From Symbiodinium natans (Eukaryota > Sar > Dinophyceae > Suessiales > Symbiodiniaceae): a stretch of 64,000 nucleotides of DNA. The DNA lies in NCBI GenBank assembly GCA_905221605.1, contig CAJNDS010000015.1, positions 1 through 64,000 of the forward strand, written 5' to 3'. Positions 1-11,200 of this stretch are shown here, piece after piece (positions within the stretch are counted from its first letter, which is position 1; each line of letters starts with the position of its first letter). The translations under genes were made by a program, and so were the position numbers. Under the pieces are notes generated by a model, which was not told the origin of the DNA, searched no databases, and saw only the letters and a program-made list of their open reading frames with translations.

Positions 1-1805
1 ATCAGTTAAAAGGAAGCGGAAGAAGAGAAGGGAAAGGGAAGTGAGAGAGGAAAGATAACAAGGATGCTATGTTTCCCGAAGCGTGCTGCAAGGAATAGAA
101 GAGACAGGAAGCAAGGAGACGGAATCACAAAATAAGGCGCAAAGCTGTACATATCATCTCTCCCTTGTCTCTCCCTATTCCCTTTCGAACTAGAAAAAAC
201 CATTCTTGCTTTTCGCAGATAGGTTCCCTCTCTCCTCTTCAGGAAATCCCCTTTCCCTTATGTTGCTTTTTGAAGCGAATAAGAAAAATAGCAGATAAGA
301 AGAGAGGAAAGGGTCCCTATCTCTTATGTTGCTTTTCCTTCTTGTGGGGTGTCCCTGTTTCTCTTGAAGATGCAGAAAACGATTGAAAAGGACACCCGTT
401 CCATCGCCCATGTGTATGGAAAGAGAGAGAATCATGAGCATCAGCTGGGCTTGCTGCCAATCCAACATGGGCGTCCCTTTTAATCGCAGTCTGTGTCCTT
501 TTTTCTCGCTTGAAGATGCAAAAAACGATCCAAAAGCACATCTGTTGGAGGAAGAGAGAAGGAGAGAGGAGAGATACCAAGGATTGCATATTTAATGGGA
601 AGAGCAAGGAAGAGAATAGAAGACAGATGAATAGAGAAGATGGCGCTCTTCTTTATCTATTCTCTCTCCCTTGTTTCTCCCTTCCCTCTTTCTTTTCGAA
701 ATGAGAAAACAAAAAGGAAGAACTATGAGAAGGAGAAGAGTAAGGAAAGGAACAGAAGAGATAGGCCGAGAGGATGAATATGATGGAGTATTATGGAAAG
801 GCTCACGCGCAAGGAGTCACCCTCTGCTTACCTTTTCACTGCTTTATCATATGAGTTCCTTTCTTGTGTTTTATCAGTCAAAAGGAAGCGGAAGAAGAGA
901 AGGGAAAGGGAAGTGAGAGAGGAAAGATAACAAGGATGCTATGTTTCCCGAAGCGTGCTGCAAGGAATAGAAGAGACAGGAAGCAAGGAGACGGAATCAC
1001 AAAATAAGGCGCAAAGCTGTACATATCATCTCTCCCTTGTCTCTCCCTATTCCCTTTCGAACTAGAAAAAACCATTCTTGCTTTTCACAGATAGGTTCCC
1101 TCTCTCCTCTTCAGGAAATCCCCTTTCCCTTATGTTGCTTTTTGAAGCGAATAAGAAAAATAGCAGATAAGAATAGAGGAAAGGGTCAATTTCCCTCCCT
1201 ATCTCTTATGTTGCTTTTCCTTCTTGTGGGGTGTCCCTGTTTCTCTTGAAGATGCAGAAAACGATTGAAAAGGACCCCCGTTCCATCGCCCATGTGTAGG
1301 GAAAGAGAGAGAATCATGAGCATCAGCTGGGCTTGCTGCCAATCCAACATGGGCGTCCCTTTTAATCGCAGTCTGTGTCCTTTTTTCTCGCTTTAAGATG
1401 CAGAAAACGATCCAAAAGCACATCTGTTGGAGGAAGAGAGAAGGAGAGAGGAGAGATACCAAGGATTGCATATTTAATGGGAAGAGCAAGGAAGAGAATA
1501 GAAGACAGATGAATAGAGAAGAGGGAGAGAAAAAACAAGGCGCAGAGAAGATGGCACTCTTCTTTATCTATTCTCTCTCCCTTGTTTCTCCCTTCCCTCT
1601 TTCTTTTCGAAATGAGAAAAACAAAAAGGAAGAACTATGAGAAGGAGAAGAGTAAGGAAAGGAACAGAAGAGATAGGCCGAGAGGATGAATATGATGGAG
1701 TATTATGGAAAGGCTCACGCGCAAGGAGTCACCCTCTGCTTACCTTTGCACTGCTTTATCATATGAGTTCCTTTCTTGTGTTTTATCAGCAGAAGAGAAG
1801 GGAAA
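1..1805. repeat. Tandem duplication of a ~0.9-kb purine/pyrimidine-rich unit
   Basis: The first ~872 bases are repeated almost exactly from 873 onward, and a third copy starts near 1790 but breaks off after about 15 bases. The second copy differs by a few substitutions and by short insertions near 1187 and 1526. The unit alternates AG-rich and CT-rich stretches, so all six frames carry short low-complexity open frames. None has a recognisable domain, and I treat them as non-coding. Confidence 0.85.
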
Positions 1806-1806
1806 A

Positions 1807-4113
1807 GCAAAATTGAGCCCAACATTTTAGGACCAGGGCTTGCGATCTGACTCTTTGGAGCAAAAATCGATTCCAAAATCTTAGGGACCAGGGCTTGCGA
1901 TGTTACTCTTTGGAGCAAGAAATGAGCCCAAAATCTTAAAGACCGTGGCTTGCGATTTCACCTTTTGGAGCAAATACTGGGCCCAAAATCTTAGGGACCA
2001 GGGCTTGCAATTTGACTCCGTGGAGCACAAATCGACCCCGAAATCTTAGGGACCAGGGCTTGCGATTTGACTCTGTGGAGCACAAATCGACCCCGAAAAC
2101 TTAGGGACCAGGGCTTGCGAATTGACTCTTTGGAGCAAAAATCGACCCAAAAATCTACGGGACCAGGGCTTGCGATTTTACTCTTTGGCGCAAAAACTGG
2201 GCCCCAAATCTTAGGGACCAGGGCTTGCGATGTCACTCTTTGGAGCAAAATTGAACCCAAAGTCTTAGGGACCAGGGCTTGCGATTTGACTCTTTGGAGC
2301 AAAAACTGTGCCCAAAATCTTAGGGAGCAGGGCTTGCGATTTGACTCTTTGGAGCAAAAATTGAACCCAAAATCTTAGGGACCAGGGCTTGCGATTTGAC
2401 TCTTCGGAGCAAAAACTGGGCCCAAAATCTTAGGGACCGGGGCTTGCGATTTGACTCTTTGAACCAAAAACTGGGCCCAAAATCTTAGGGACAAGGGCTT
2501 GCGATGTCACTCTTTGGAGCAAAAAATGAACCCAAAATCTTAGGGACCAGGGCTTGCGATTTGACTCTTTGGAGCAAAAACTGTGCCCCAATCTTAGGGA
2601 CCAGGGCTTGCGATGTCACTCTTTGGAGCAAAAAATGAACCCAAAATCTTAGGGACCAGGGCTTGCGATTTGACTCTTCGGAGCAAAAACTGGGCCCAAG
2701 ATCTTAGGGACCAGGGCTTGCGATGTCACTCTTTGGAGCAACAATGAACCCAAAATCTTAGGGACCAGGGCCTGCGATTTGACTCTTTGGAGCAAAAATT
2801 GAACCCAAAATCTTAGCGACCAGGGCTTGCGATTTGACTCTTTGAAGCAAAAACTGGGCCCAAGATCTTAGGGACCAGGGCTTGCGATGTCACTCTTTGA
2901 AGCAAAAAATGAACCCAAAATCTTAGGGACCAGGGCTTGCGATTTGACTCTTTGGAGCAAAAACTGGGCCCCAAATCTTAGGGACCAGGGCTTGCGATGT
3001 CACTCTTTGGAGCAAAAAACGAACCCAAAATCTTAAGGACCAGGGCTTGCGATGTCACTCTTTGGAGCAAAAATTGAACCCAAAATCTTAGGGACCAGGA
3101 CTTGCGATGTCACTCTTTGGAGCAAAAACTGTGCCCCAAATCTTAGGGACCAGGGCTTGCGATGTCACTCTTTGGAGCAAAAAATGAACCCAAAATCTTA
3201 GGGACCAGGGCTTGCGATGTTACTCTTTGGAGCAAAAACTGGGCCCCAAATCTTAGGGACCAGGGCTTGCGATGTCACTCTTTGGAGCAAAAAATGAACC
3301 CAAAATCTTAGGGACCAGGACTTGCGATGTCACTCTTTGGAGCAAAAACTGGGCCCCCAATCTTAGGGACCAGAGCTTGCGATGTCACTCTTTGGAGCAA
3401 AAATTGAACCCAAAATCTTAAGGACCAGGGCTTGCGATTTGACTCTTCGGAGCAAAAACTGGGCCCCAAATCTTAGGGACCAGGGCTTGCGATGTTACTC
3501 TTTGGAGCAAAGATTGAATCCAAAATCTTAGGGACCAGGGCTTGCGATTTGACCCTTTGGAGCAAAAACTGGGCCCAAAATCTTAGGGACCAGGGCTTGC
3601 GATTTGACTCTTTGGAGCAACTGGGCCCAAGATCTTAGGGACCAGGGCTTGCGATGTCACTCTTTTGGGCAAGAAATGAGCCCAAAATCTTAGGGAGCAG
3701 GGCTTGCGATTTGACCCTTTGGAGCAAAAACTGTGCCCCAAATCTTAGGGACCAGGGCTTGCGGTTTGACTCTGTGGAGCAAAAATTGAACCCGAAATCT
3801 TCGGGACCAGGGCTTGCGATTTGACTCTTCGGAGCAAGAAATGAGCCCAAAATCTTAGGGACCAGGGCTTGCTTTGGAGCAAAAAACTGAGTCCAAAATC
3901 TTAGGGACCAGGGCTTGCGATTTGACTCTTTGGAGCAAAAACTGGGCCCCAAATAATAGGGACCAGGGCTTGCGATGTTACTCTTTGGGGCAAGAAATGA
4001 GCCCAAAATCTTAGGGACCAGGACTTGCGATGTTACTCTTTGGGGCAAGAAATGAGCTCAAAATCTTAGGGACCAGGGCTTGCGATGTCACTTTTTGGAG
4101 CAAAAACTGTGCC
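1807..4113. repeat. ~59-bp minisatellite, about 39 tandem copies
   Basis: A unit of about 58-60 bases recurs without interruption. Its core reads GGGACCAGGGCTTGCGAT, followed by a TGACTCTTTGGAGCAAAAA-like half. Copies vary between GATTTGAC and GATGTCAC, and between CTGGGCCC, CTGTGCCC and TGAACCC just before the next AAATCTTAGGG. There are no unique spacers, so this is a satellite and not a CRISPR array. Open frames across it only reflect the periodicity. Confidence 0.93.
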
Positions 4114-4114
4114 C

Positions 4115-4492
4115 TAGTATTGGGGGGAGGAGGGCTCGTGATTTAGTATTGGTGATTTAGTATTGGGAGGAGGCCCGGGCTCGTAAATTAGTATTGGGGG
4201 GAGGCCCGGCTCGTGATTTAGTATTGCGGGAGGCCCGGGCTCGTGATTTAGTATTGAGGGGAGGCCCGGGCTCGTGATTTAGTATTGGGGGGAGGCCCGG
4301 CCTCGTAATTTGGAGGCCCGGGCTCGTGATTTAGCCCGGGCTCGTGATTTAGTATTGGGGGGAGGCCCGGGCTCGTGATTTAGTATTGCGGGAAGGCCCG
4401 GGCTCGTAATTTAGTATTGGGGGGGGGCCCGGGCTCGTGATTTAGTATTGGGGGGAGGCCCGGGCTCGTGGTTTAGTATTGGGGGGAGGAGG
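4115..4492. repeat. ~33-bp minisatellite (AGTATTGGGGGGAGGCCCGG unit)
   Basis: About eleven degenerate copies of a unit that starts AGTATTGGGGGGAGG, continues CCCGGGCTCGTGATTT and repeats. Some copies are truncated (near 4310-4335) or have altered G-run lengths. It directly abuts the 59-bp minisatellite on the left and the AATT satellite on the right. Confidence 0.88.
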
Positions 4493-5537
4493 ATGCCCCA
4501 GCCCCCACCCCCCATTTGGAAATAAATGAATTAATTGAATTAATTGAAATAATTGAATTAATTCAATTAATTCAATTAATTGATTTATTTCCAAAGGGGA
4601 GGTGGAATTAATTGAATTAATTGAATTAATTCAATTATTTCAATTAATTCAAGTAATTCATTTATTTCCAAATGGGGGGGATTCCCCAGCCCCCACCCCC
4701 CCCTTTAATGAATTAATTGAATTAATTGAATTAATTGAATTAATTGAATTAATTGAATTAATTGAATTAATTGAATTAATTCAACTAATTCAATTAATTC
4801 ATTTATTTCCAAAGGGGAGGTGGAATTAATTGAATTAATTGAATTAATTGAACTAATCCAATTATTTCAATTCATTCAATTAATTCAATTAATTCATTTA
4901 TTTCCAAATGGGGGGGATTCCCCAGCCCCCACCCCCCCCCCTTTGGAAATAAATGAATTAATTGAATTAATTGAATTAATTGAATTAATTGAATTAATTG
5001 AATTAATTGAATTAATTGAATTTCAATTAATTCAATTAATTCATGTATTTCCAAAGGGGAGGTGGAATTAATTGAATTAATTGAATTAATTCAATTATTT
5101 CAATTAATTCAAATAATTCAATTAATTCAATTAATTCATTTATTTCCAAAGAGGGGGGAGGGGTGGGGGCTGGGGAATCCCCCCATTTGGAAATAATTGA
5201 ATTAATTGAATTAATTGAATTAATTGAATTAATTGAATTAATTGAATTAATTGAATTAATTGAATTAATTGAATTAATTGAATTAATTGAATTAATTGAA
5301 TCAATTCAATTAATTCAATTAATTCAATCAATTCAATTAATTCAATTAATTCCACCCCCCCCCTTTGGAAATAAATGAATTAATTGAATTAATTTAATTA
5401 ATTCAATTAATTCAATTAATTCAATTAATTCAACTAATTCAATTAATTCAATTAATTCATTTATTTCCAAAGGGGGGGGGTGGGGGCTGGGGAATCCCCC
5501 CCATTTGGAAATGAATGAACTAATTGAACGAAATTAT
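4493..5537. repeat. Palindromic GAATTAATT satellite, block 1
   Basis: Runs of the 9-mer GAATTAATT switch to the complementary run AATTAATTC. The modules are bounded by GGAAATAAATGAATT on one side and AATTCATTTATTTCC on the other, so each module is an inverted repeat that could fold into a long hairpin. Modules are separated by G/C-rich linkers (GGGGGGATTCCCCAGCCCCC and relatives). The unit is a multiple of three, so it gives long open frames reading LIELIELI or QLIQLIQ; these are not genes. Confidence 0.9.
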
Positions 5538-6250
5538 TTAAACTATCGCGGCTCGATTTGGCCAAATTTTGCCGGGCAGCCTGCGGGCAAAATTTGGCCA
5601 AATCGGGCTGCTTTTCGTATGCCATGAGAAATGCGCGGCTCGATTTGGCCAAATTTTGCCCGGAGGCTGCAGGGCAAAATTTGGCCAAATCGAGCCGCGC
5701 ATTTCTCAGCGCGTACGACGAGCAGCCCGATTTGGCCAAATCTTGCCCGCAGACTTCCCGGCAAAATTTGGCCAAACCGAGCCGCGATAGTTTAAATAAT
5801 TTCGGGCCTCCAGAAAGGCGCGGCTCGATTTGGCCAGATTTTGCCGAACAGTCTGCGGGCAAAATTTGGCCAAATCGGGCTGCTCGTCGAACGCGATGAG
5901 AAATGCGCGGCTCGATTTGGCCAAATTTTGCCGGGCAGCCTCCGGGCAAAATTTGGCCAAATCGGGCCGCGCCTTTCTGAAGGCCCGAAATTTTTAAACT
6001 ATCGCGGCTCGATTTGGCCAAATTTTGCCGGGCAGCTTCCGGGCAAAATTTGGCCAAATCGGGCTGCCCTTCGTATGCGATGAGAAATGCGTGGCTCGAT
6101 TTGGCCAAATTTTGCCAGGAGGCTGCCCGGCAAAATTTGGCCAAATCGAGCCGCGATAGTTTAAATAATTTCGGGCCTCCAGAAAGGCGCGGCTCGATTT
6201 GGCCAGATTTTGCCGGGCAGTCTGCGGGCAAAATTTGGCCAAATCGAGCT
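5538..6250. repeat. Cluster of eight GC-rich hairpins inside the AATT satellite
   Basis: Eight inverted repeats of ~60-70 bases lie at about 5547, 5633, 5722, 5818, 5905, 6003, 6089 and 6187. Each has arms CTCGATTTGGCCAAATTTTGCC and the reverse complement around a ~10-base GC-rich loop, and each arm contains the palindrome TTTGGCCAAA. Linkers between hairpins recur in a limited set (for example TTTAAATAATTTCGGGCCTCC twice). Long open frames on both strands are a by-product of the symmetry. Confidence 0.9.
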
Positions 6251-6986
6251 GGGGGGGTGGGGTCTGGGGAATCCCCCCCATTTGGAAATAAATGAATTAA
6301 TTGAATTAATTGAATTAATTGAATTAATTCAATTAATTAAATTAATTCAATTAATTCCACCCCCCCTTTGGAAATAAATGAATTAATTGAATTAATTGAA
6401 TTAATTGAATTAATTGAATTAATTGAATTAATTCAATTAGTTCAATTAATTCAATTTATTCAATTAATTCAATTAATTCATTTATTTCCAAAGGGGGGGG
6501 AGGGGTGGGGGCTGGGGAATCCCCCCCATTTGGAAATAAATGAATTAATTGAATTAATTGAATTAATCGAAATAATTCAACTAATTGAATTAATTCAATT
6601 AATTAATTTATTTCCAAAGGGGAGGTGGAATTAATGGAATTAATTGAATTAATTCCAATTAATTCAATTAATTCAATTAATTCAATTAATTCAATTAATT
6701 CCATTCATTCAATTAATTCAATTAATTCAATTAATTCAATTAATTCAATTAATTCAATTAATTCAATTAATTCAATTAATTCATTTCATTCAATTAATTC
6801 AATTAATTCAATTAATTCAATTAATTCAATTAATTCAATTGATTCTTTTATTTCCAAAGGGGGGGGTTCAATTAATTCAATTAATTCAATTTATTCAACT
6901 AGTTCAATTAATTCCACCCCCCCTTTGGAAATAAATCAATTAATTGAATTAATTCATTAAATTCATTAAATTCCAGGGGGAAAGTG
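6251..6986. repeat. Palindromic GAATTAATT satellite, block 2
   Basis: This is the same 9-mer palindromic satellite and the same G/C-rich linkers as in 4493-5537, resuming after the hairpin cluster. It includes a long AATTAATTC run at 6650-6845 and decays into AATT-rich sequence by ~6986. Confidence 0.88.
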
Positions 6987-7039
6987 GAAATTAAGGAATT
7001 TAATGAATTAAATTCTGTCTGTGCAACCCTACAGGACCT

Positions 7040-7144
7040 AAAATAGGGTCTATTTGGAACATGGCTCTTGTGAATAAGTATACGTTTTTGGGCCTGTTTT
7101 CCTCTTGTAAATACGATTCCCAGCTTCCAAATAGACCCTATTTA
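7040..7144. repeat. Short inverted repeat with perfect 20-bp arms
   Basis: The 20 bases at 7040-7059 (TAAATAGGGTCTATTTGGAA) recur as a perfect reverse complement at 7125-7144, separated by 65 bases. This fits a small foldback element or the end of a larger unit. No coding potential is visible. Confidence 0.7.
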
Positions 7145-7154
7145 AGCTGCACAC

Positions 7155-7208
7155 AGGGGAGGAGGGGGTGGGGGGGGTGGGGGGGGTGGGGGGGGGGGGG
7201 GGGGGGGT

Positions 7209-7241
<33 letters not shown>

Positions 7242-7335
7242 GGGGGGGTGGGGGTGGGGGGGGGGGGGGAGGAGGGGGGCTGGGCGCAGGGGTGAGGGTG
7301 GGGGTTGGGGGGTGGGGGGTGGGGGGTCCCCGGGG
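7155..7335. repeat. Poly-G tract, target of element A
   Basis: This is a ~180-base stretch that is almost pure G with occasional T, interrupted near its right end. Element A is inserted at its 3' edge: the last five bases, CGGGG, are duplicated at 15789-15793, where the G run continues for another ~15 bases. Such a tract could form G-quadruplexes on this strand. Confidence 0.85.
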
Positions 7336-7511
7336 TGTTAGAATACACTGTTCCCTCTAGAGCCCTGGCAGTATTCACTGCCTGATCTGACCAAAGCTGT
7401 CGTCACTGCTTTGGCTCAAGTGCTGAAACAAGTGTGACTGATGAATTGCTCACTGCTGTGAATGTTGTGATACCTGAAAGTGTATCCCAAACTGCTCCAT
7501 TGAACTTTTCA
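7336..7511 (+). repeat. 5' LTR of element A
   Basis: 176 bases, TGTTAG...TTTTCA, with no difference from the 3' copy at 15613-15788 that I could find. It contains six ACTG tetranucleotides and the spliced-leader-like string TTTGGCTCAAG at 7410-7420. Confidence 0.93.
7410..7420 (+). promoter_or_regulatory. Spliced-leader 3'-end motif in LTR A
   Basis: TTTGGCTCAAG equals the last 11 bases of the 22-nt dinoflagellate spliced leader. The same string is at 15687-15697 in the 3' LTR. Equivalents occur in the LTRs of B (20087-20098, 30365-30376) and C (32577-32586, 42850-42859). The closing AG could act as a trans-splice acceptor that regenerates the same sequence; that role is inferred. Confidence 0.6.
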
Positions 7512-7523
7512 TGGTAGCGGAGC
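7512..7523 (+). other. Primer-binding site of element A
   Basis: TGGTAGCGGAGC starts at the first base after the 5' LTR. Its complement ends in CCA, as a tRNA 3' end does, and the position matches the initiator-Met tRNA site of plant Copia elements (TGGTATCAGAGC). Elements B (20132) and C (32765) have the identical 12-mer. Confidence 0.85.
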
Positions 7524-7558
7524 ACACTGGTGAGAACCAGGTGCCCGAAACTGTTTGA

Positions 7559-8280
7559 ATGGCTTCACTAGGTTCTGCCCCTGAACTAAGAGGTCTCGGA
7601 GGTGAAGTGAAACTGTTTCCCCCACCGTCATTTGATGGGTCACTGGATAAGTATGAGGATTGGAGCTGGCAAATGAAGAAGTACATAGGACTGTACAAGC
7701 CCGAAGCAAAGCTGCTCATGGATGCATGCGAGGTTCTAACTGAAGCTGTCACAGACGAACATGTGATCGACTGGAATCTGTCAGACAAGAAGACACTGAG
7801 AATGGCTTCGAGGTATGGCGAAGACTGCATCAGCAGTTTTCACTGCCTAACCGGTCCCAAGGACTGAATCTCCTCACCGAGATTCTGGATTTCAAACTGA
7901 GGCCTGACAACTTCGAAAATGATCTGGCTGATTTCATTGTACTGAAGAATCGCCATGAGAAGGCGACTGGTGCCTTGGTTCAGGATGATTTACTGATCAC
8001 GTTGTTCATTCGCAAGACGCAAGGAGCACTGCAACAGCATCTCAGACTGAATGTCTCGCAGATACACACATGGAAAGATTTACTGGCAACGATTCAGTCA
8101 TACTACAAGAGTAGGCACTTAGTTTCAAGTACTGCAGGTACTGCAAGGAATGATGGTCCAGTGCCGATGGATATCGGAGCACTGAAAGGTTGGTACAAAG
8201 GAAACTGGAAAGGAAAAGGAAAGAAAGGAAACTGGAAAGGAAAAGGAAAGGGCAAAGGCAAAGGAAAGGAAAGAAAGGTT
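7559..8280 (+). pseudogene. gag of element A, broken by two frame changes
   Basis: An ATG at 7559, 36 bases after the primer-binding site, opens a frame resembling the N-terminus of Copia Gag (WSWQMKKYIGLYKPEAKLLM). Near 7800-7822 the Gag-like reading passes to the frame one base back (LHQQFSLPNRSQGLNLLTEI...), while the original frame stops at 7867. A second -1 change falls in the Gly-Lys-rich repeats near 8200-8280, after which zinc knuckle and pol are in the third frame. Gag packages element RNA into virus-like particles. Two single-base indels are the simplest explanation; programmed frameshifting is less likely because two such events would be needed. Confidence 0.7.
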
Positions 8281-11200
8281 TCGGAACTGCGAAAGGATGG
8301 AAAGGAAAAGGAAGTGACAAAGGAAACTGGAAAGGAAAAGGAAAAGGAAAGAGCAAAGGAAAAGGAAAAGGAAATGGAAACGGATGTTTTATCTGTGGCT
8401 CGCAGGGCCACTGGAGCAAAGAATGCCCTCAAGCGAAAAATGTAGGAGCTGTCACTGAAGAATGGAATGAAGAAGAATGGAACGAAGAAGAGTGGAACGC
8501 CGACTGGAATGAGTACGAATGGTATGTTGGCGCAATAGGTGAGTATGAAGACTGGAGCTCATGGGATGAAGGCTGGTATGATGACTGGTCTGAAGGATCC
8601 TACTGGCAAGACGAATGGCAAGGACACTGGCATGAGCCAGCGCAGAGTTCCACAGCTGCGACAACTGCAGCGTCAACGGTCACGGTGACTGAGGTCACTG
8701 ATGCTAAGGAGCCTGCTGGCACAGCTGCCGCTGTGTTCACTGAGGAACCCACCGAAGTGGATTCTCCGCGAGTTTCGAGGACTGCTGGGAGTTCTCGCAC
8801 TGCTAGACCTGGCATTGTTCGCAATTTGTTCATAGCCTCACTGTTCTTGATAGCGACAATGACCACTGGTCAACCTGTACTTCCGAATGAGTTACCCCGA
8901 AATGTTTCATCAGAAACTGCAGTTGAGCAGACAACAACACCTGTAGACAAGCTCACTGAGTTTCATCTGCAAGCTGGTGTAACTGACAGAAGCTGGATCT
9001 TGTTTGATTCTGGTGCTTCTGCTCACTGTTGTCCTGAGTGGTTTGCTGATGATTACCCACTGCTTCCCCTGAATGATGATGCTCCGGCACTGCGAAGTAT
9101 ATCGGGTAAAACCCTGGAAATACTGGGTCGAAGAATCGTTCAGCTCGACTGCAATGGTCATTCACTGTGCATCAATTTCTATGTGTGCAAGTCCATACCG
9201 TTCCCACTGGTTAGTGTGTCCAGATTACTGCTGCAAGGCTTCTGGACTGTCATGAGCAAAGATTTCATGGCATTGCTGACTGTGAATCAGGATCCTGTCC
9301 CGATAGTTCGGCAAGGTACACTGGTTTACCTCAATCCGACTGTGGTTCCATACCACTGTGCTGAGGATGCCAAGCGATGTGTGAAAGATCTGCCGAAACT
9401 GTTACAGGAGAGCTTGAGCGAAGATGACATGGACATGCCACTGTCTGGAGTGTGTGATGTGCAAGACTGCAGCATTGATCATGTCTCCAAGATTTATGAA
9501 TTGTTGGCTACTGCAGTAGACTGTTGGGAGTTAGATGAGCGAAATTTGACATTGACGCGACATCATCACCGATGGCGCATGGGACTGTTCTCCCCAGAGC
9601 AGTGTCGTGATCTGCCTGTCCCACTGTCAAGATTCACTGGCGAAAGAGTAACCACCAAACTGTATGGAAGTGGAGTTTCGCCTGTCGAAGTGAGGGATGC
9701 TGATTTCCTCAAACTGGCAGACAAGACTGCACAGGACACTGTCCGCTGGAAAGGTAAGTGTGTTTTCAAACTGCGTTACAAACCTGAGTCGCGGCATCAG
9801 GGCAAACAGAGCCCCCGACTGCCCGAAGGCAAAACGAAATTCTTTGGTGGTGGTAAAACTGACCGCGTTCCGCCGCGCACTGGCGTGACAACCGCCCCGA
9901 ACGCCCCTGGTCCCGCGGTCACTGCGTTTTCCCGCCCGCCCACCCCTTCTGCCACTGTTCCCGCCCGCCCGCCCCGCTCTAGGCCTGTTTCGAGCCGAGG
10001 AGGCGAGACTGCGGAGGCTGATGCCTGCCTTTCGCGACTGCGAAGCCTAGTGTATCATGGGCCCGAAATGCAGGCTGAACTGGTTCGGCTCTTCAACAGT
10101 CCTGATCCTCTAACTGGTCAATCCAGAACGAGTGATTACTGGCTGAAGCTGCCAAGGTACTGGATTCGCATGTTACACTCGCCTAGGAGCTGCGCCTTTC
10201 ATCCTGAGGACTGCGCTACGGCCTTAGATGTGGAGAGAGTGTCAACTGACCAGCTGTGGGCTGATCGTTACACTTACTTCACGACGTCGACTGATGAGTC
10301 TCGTATCGACACTGGTTTTCAGGATTTGTGGTCTGACATGATTGAAGCTGATGGAAGTGTCACGAAGTGTGAAGAACCGAGAGCTGATCTGGGTCATACC
10401 TGGACTGGCTACTGTCTGTTCGTTCCACTGGAAAGAGCACCAAACCTTGAGGTTCAGGAAATGATTCGAGAGACTGCCTACAAGGCTAAACCTCTCAAAG
10501 TTCCTAAGGAACCCACTGAGGCAGAAAGACGTGTCCATGAACTGACACATCTGCCGTTCAGAGATTGGTGCCCACACTGCGTTCAGGCGAAAGGTCGTCA
10601 CGGACCTTCACTGAAGCAAGTGGATCGACAGCCTGTGATCCAAGTGGATTACTGTTATGTCAGCACGCACAAGTCGCTTCCCTTGAGAACCGTGTTGACT
10701 GCCACAGACGTGCAAACTGGCTTTGGCATGGCTGTTGTTGTACCTGACAAGCAAACTGCCAAGAAAGGTGGTGCGTACGCAATGGCTGAGCTGAAGAAGT
10801 TTGTGTTTGAAACTGGCAGGACATTTGGTATCCTTCAGTACGACAAGGAAAATCCACTGAAGGACCTAGTTCTGTCGACTGTTAAAGAGCTTGGTGGCAT
10901 GAGCACACGCGCTGCGCCCACTGCTCACAAGCAGGCGATGGGCAGCGTAGGCCAGATGCAGAGGACGCTGTACGCACAGCTGAGAACTGTCCTTCTGCAG
11001 CTTCAAGAAAGCACTGGCGTTGAAGTGACATCTGATCATGCACTGTTCCCGTGGGCAGTGAAGCATGCTCAGTTTTTGCTGAACCGCTATCTTGAACATG
11101 CGGATGGCCACACAAGCTACTGGCGTCGTTGGCAGAGAGACTACAATTCAGGACTGTGTTGCTTTGGCGAAGTTGTGCAAGCAAAGTTGACTGGACCGCA

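Noticed and set aside
1807-4113. CRISPR array
   Set aside because: The units are contiguous near-identical satellite copies with no unique spacers, and the setting is eukaryotic.
5461-6295. Overlapping 80-250-codon frames on both strands (LAKFCPAAARQNLAKSS...)
   Set aside because: They arise from the inverted-repeat cluster: sense and antisense frames give the same peptide because the DNA is palindromic.
4602-6960. Long open frames encoding LIELIELI / QLIQLIQ / SINSINSI peptides
   Set aside because: They are readings of the 9-bp GAATTAATT satellite, whose period is a multiple of three, on both strands.
7061-7378. Glycine-rich or proline-rich ORFs over the poly-G tract
   Set aside because: Homopolymer translation.
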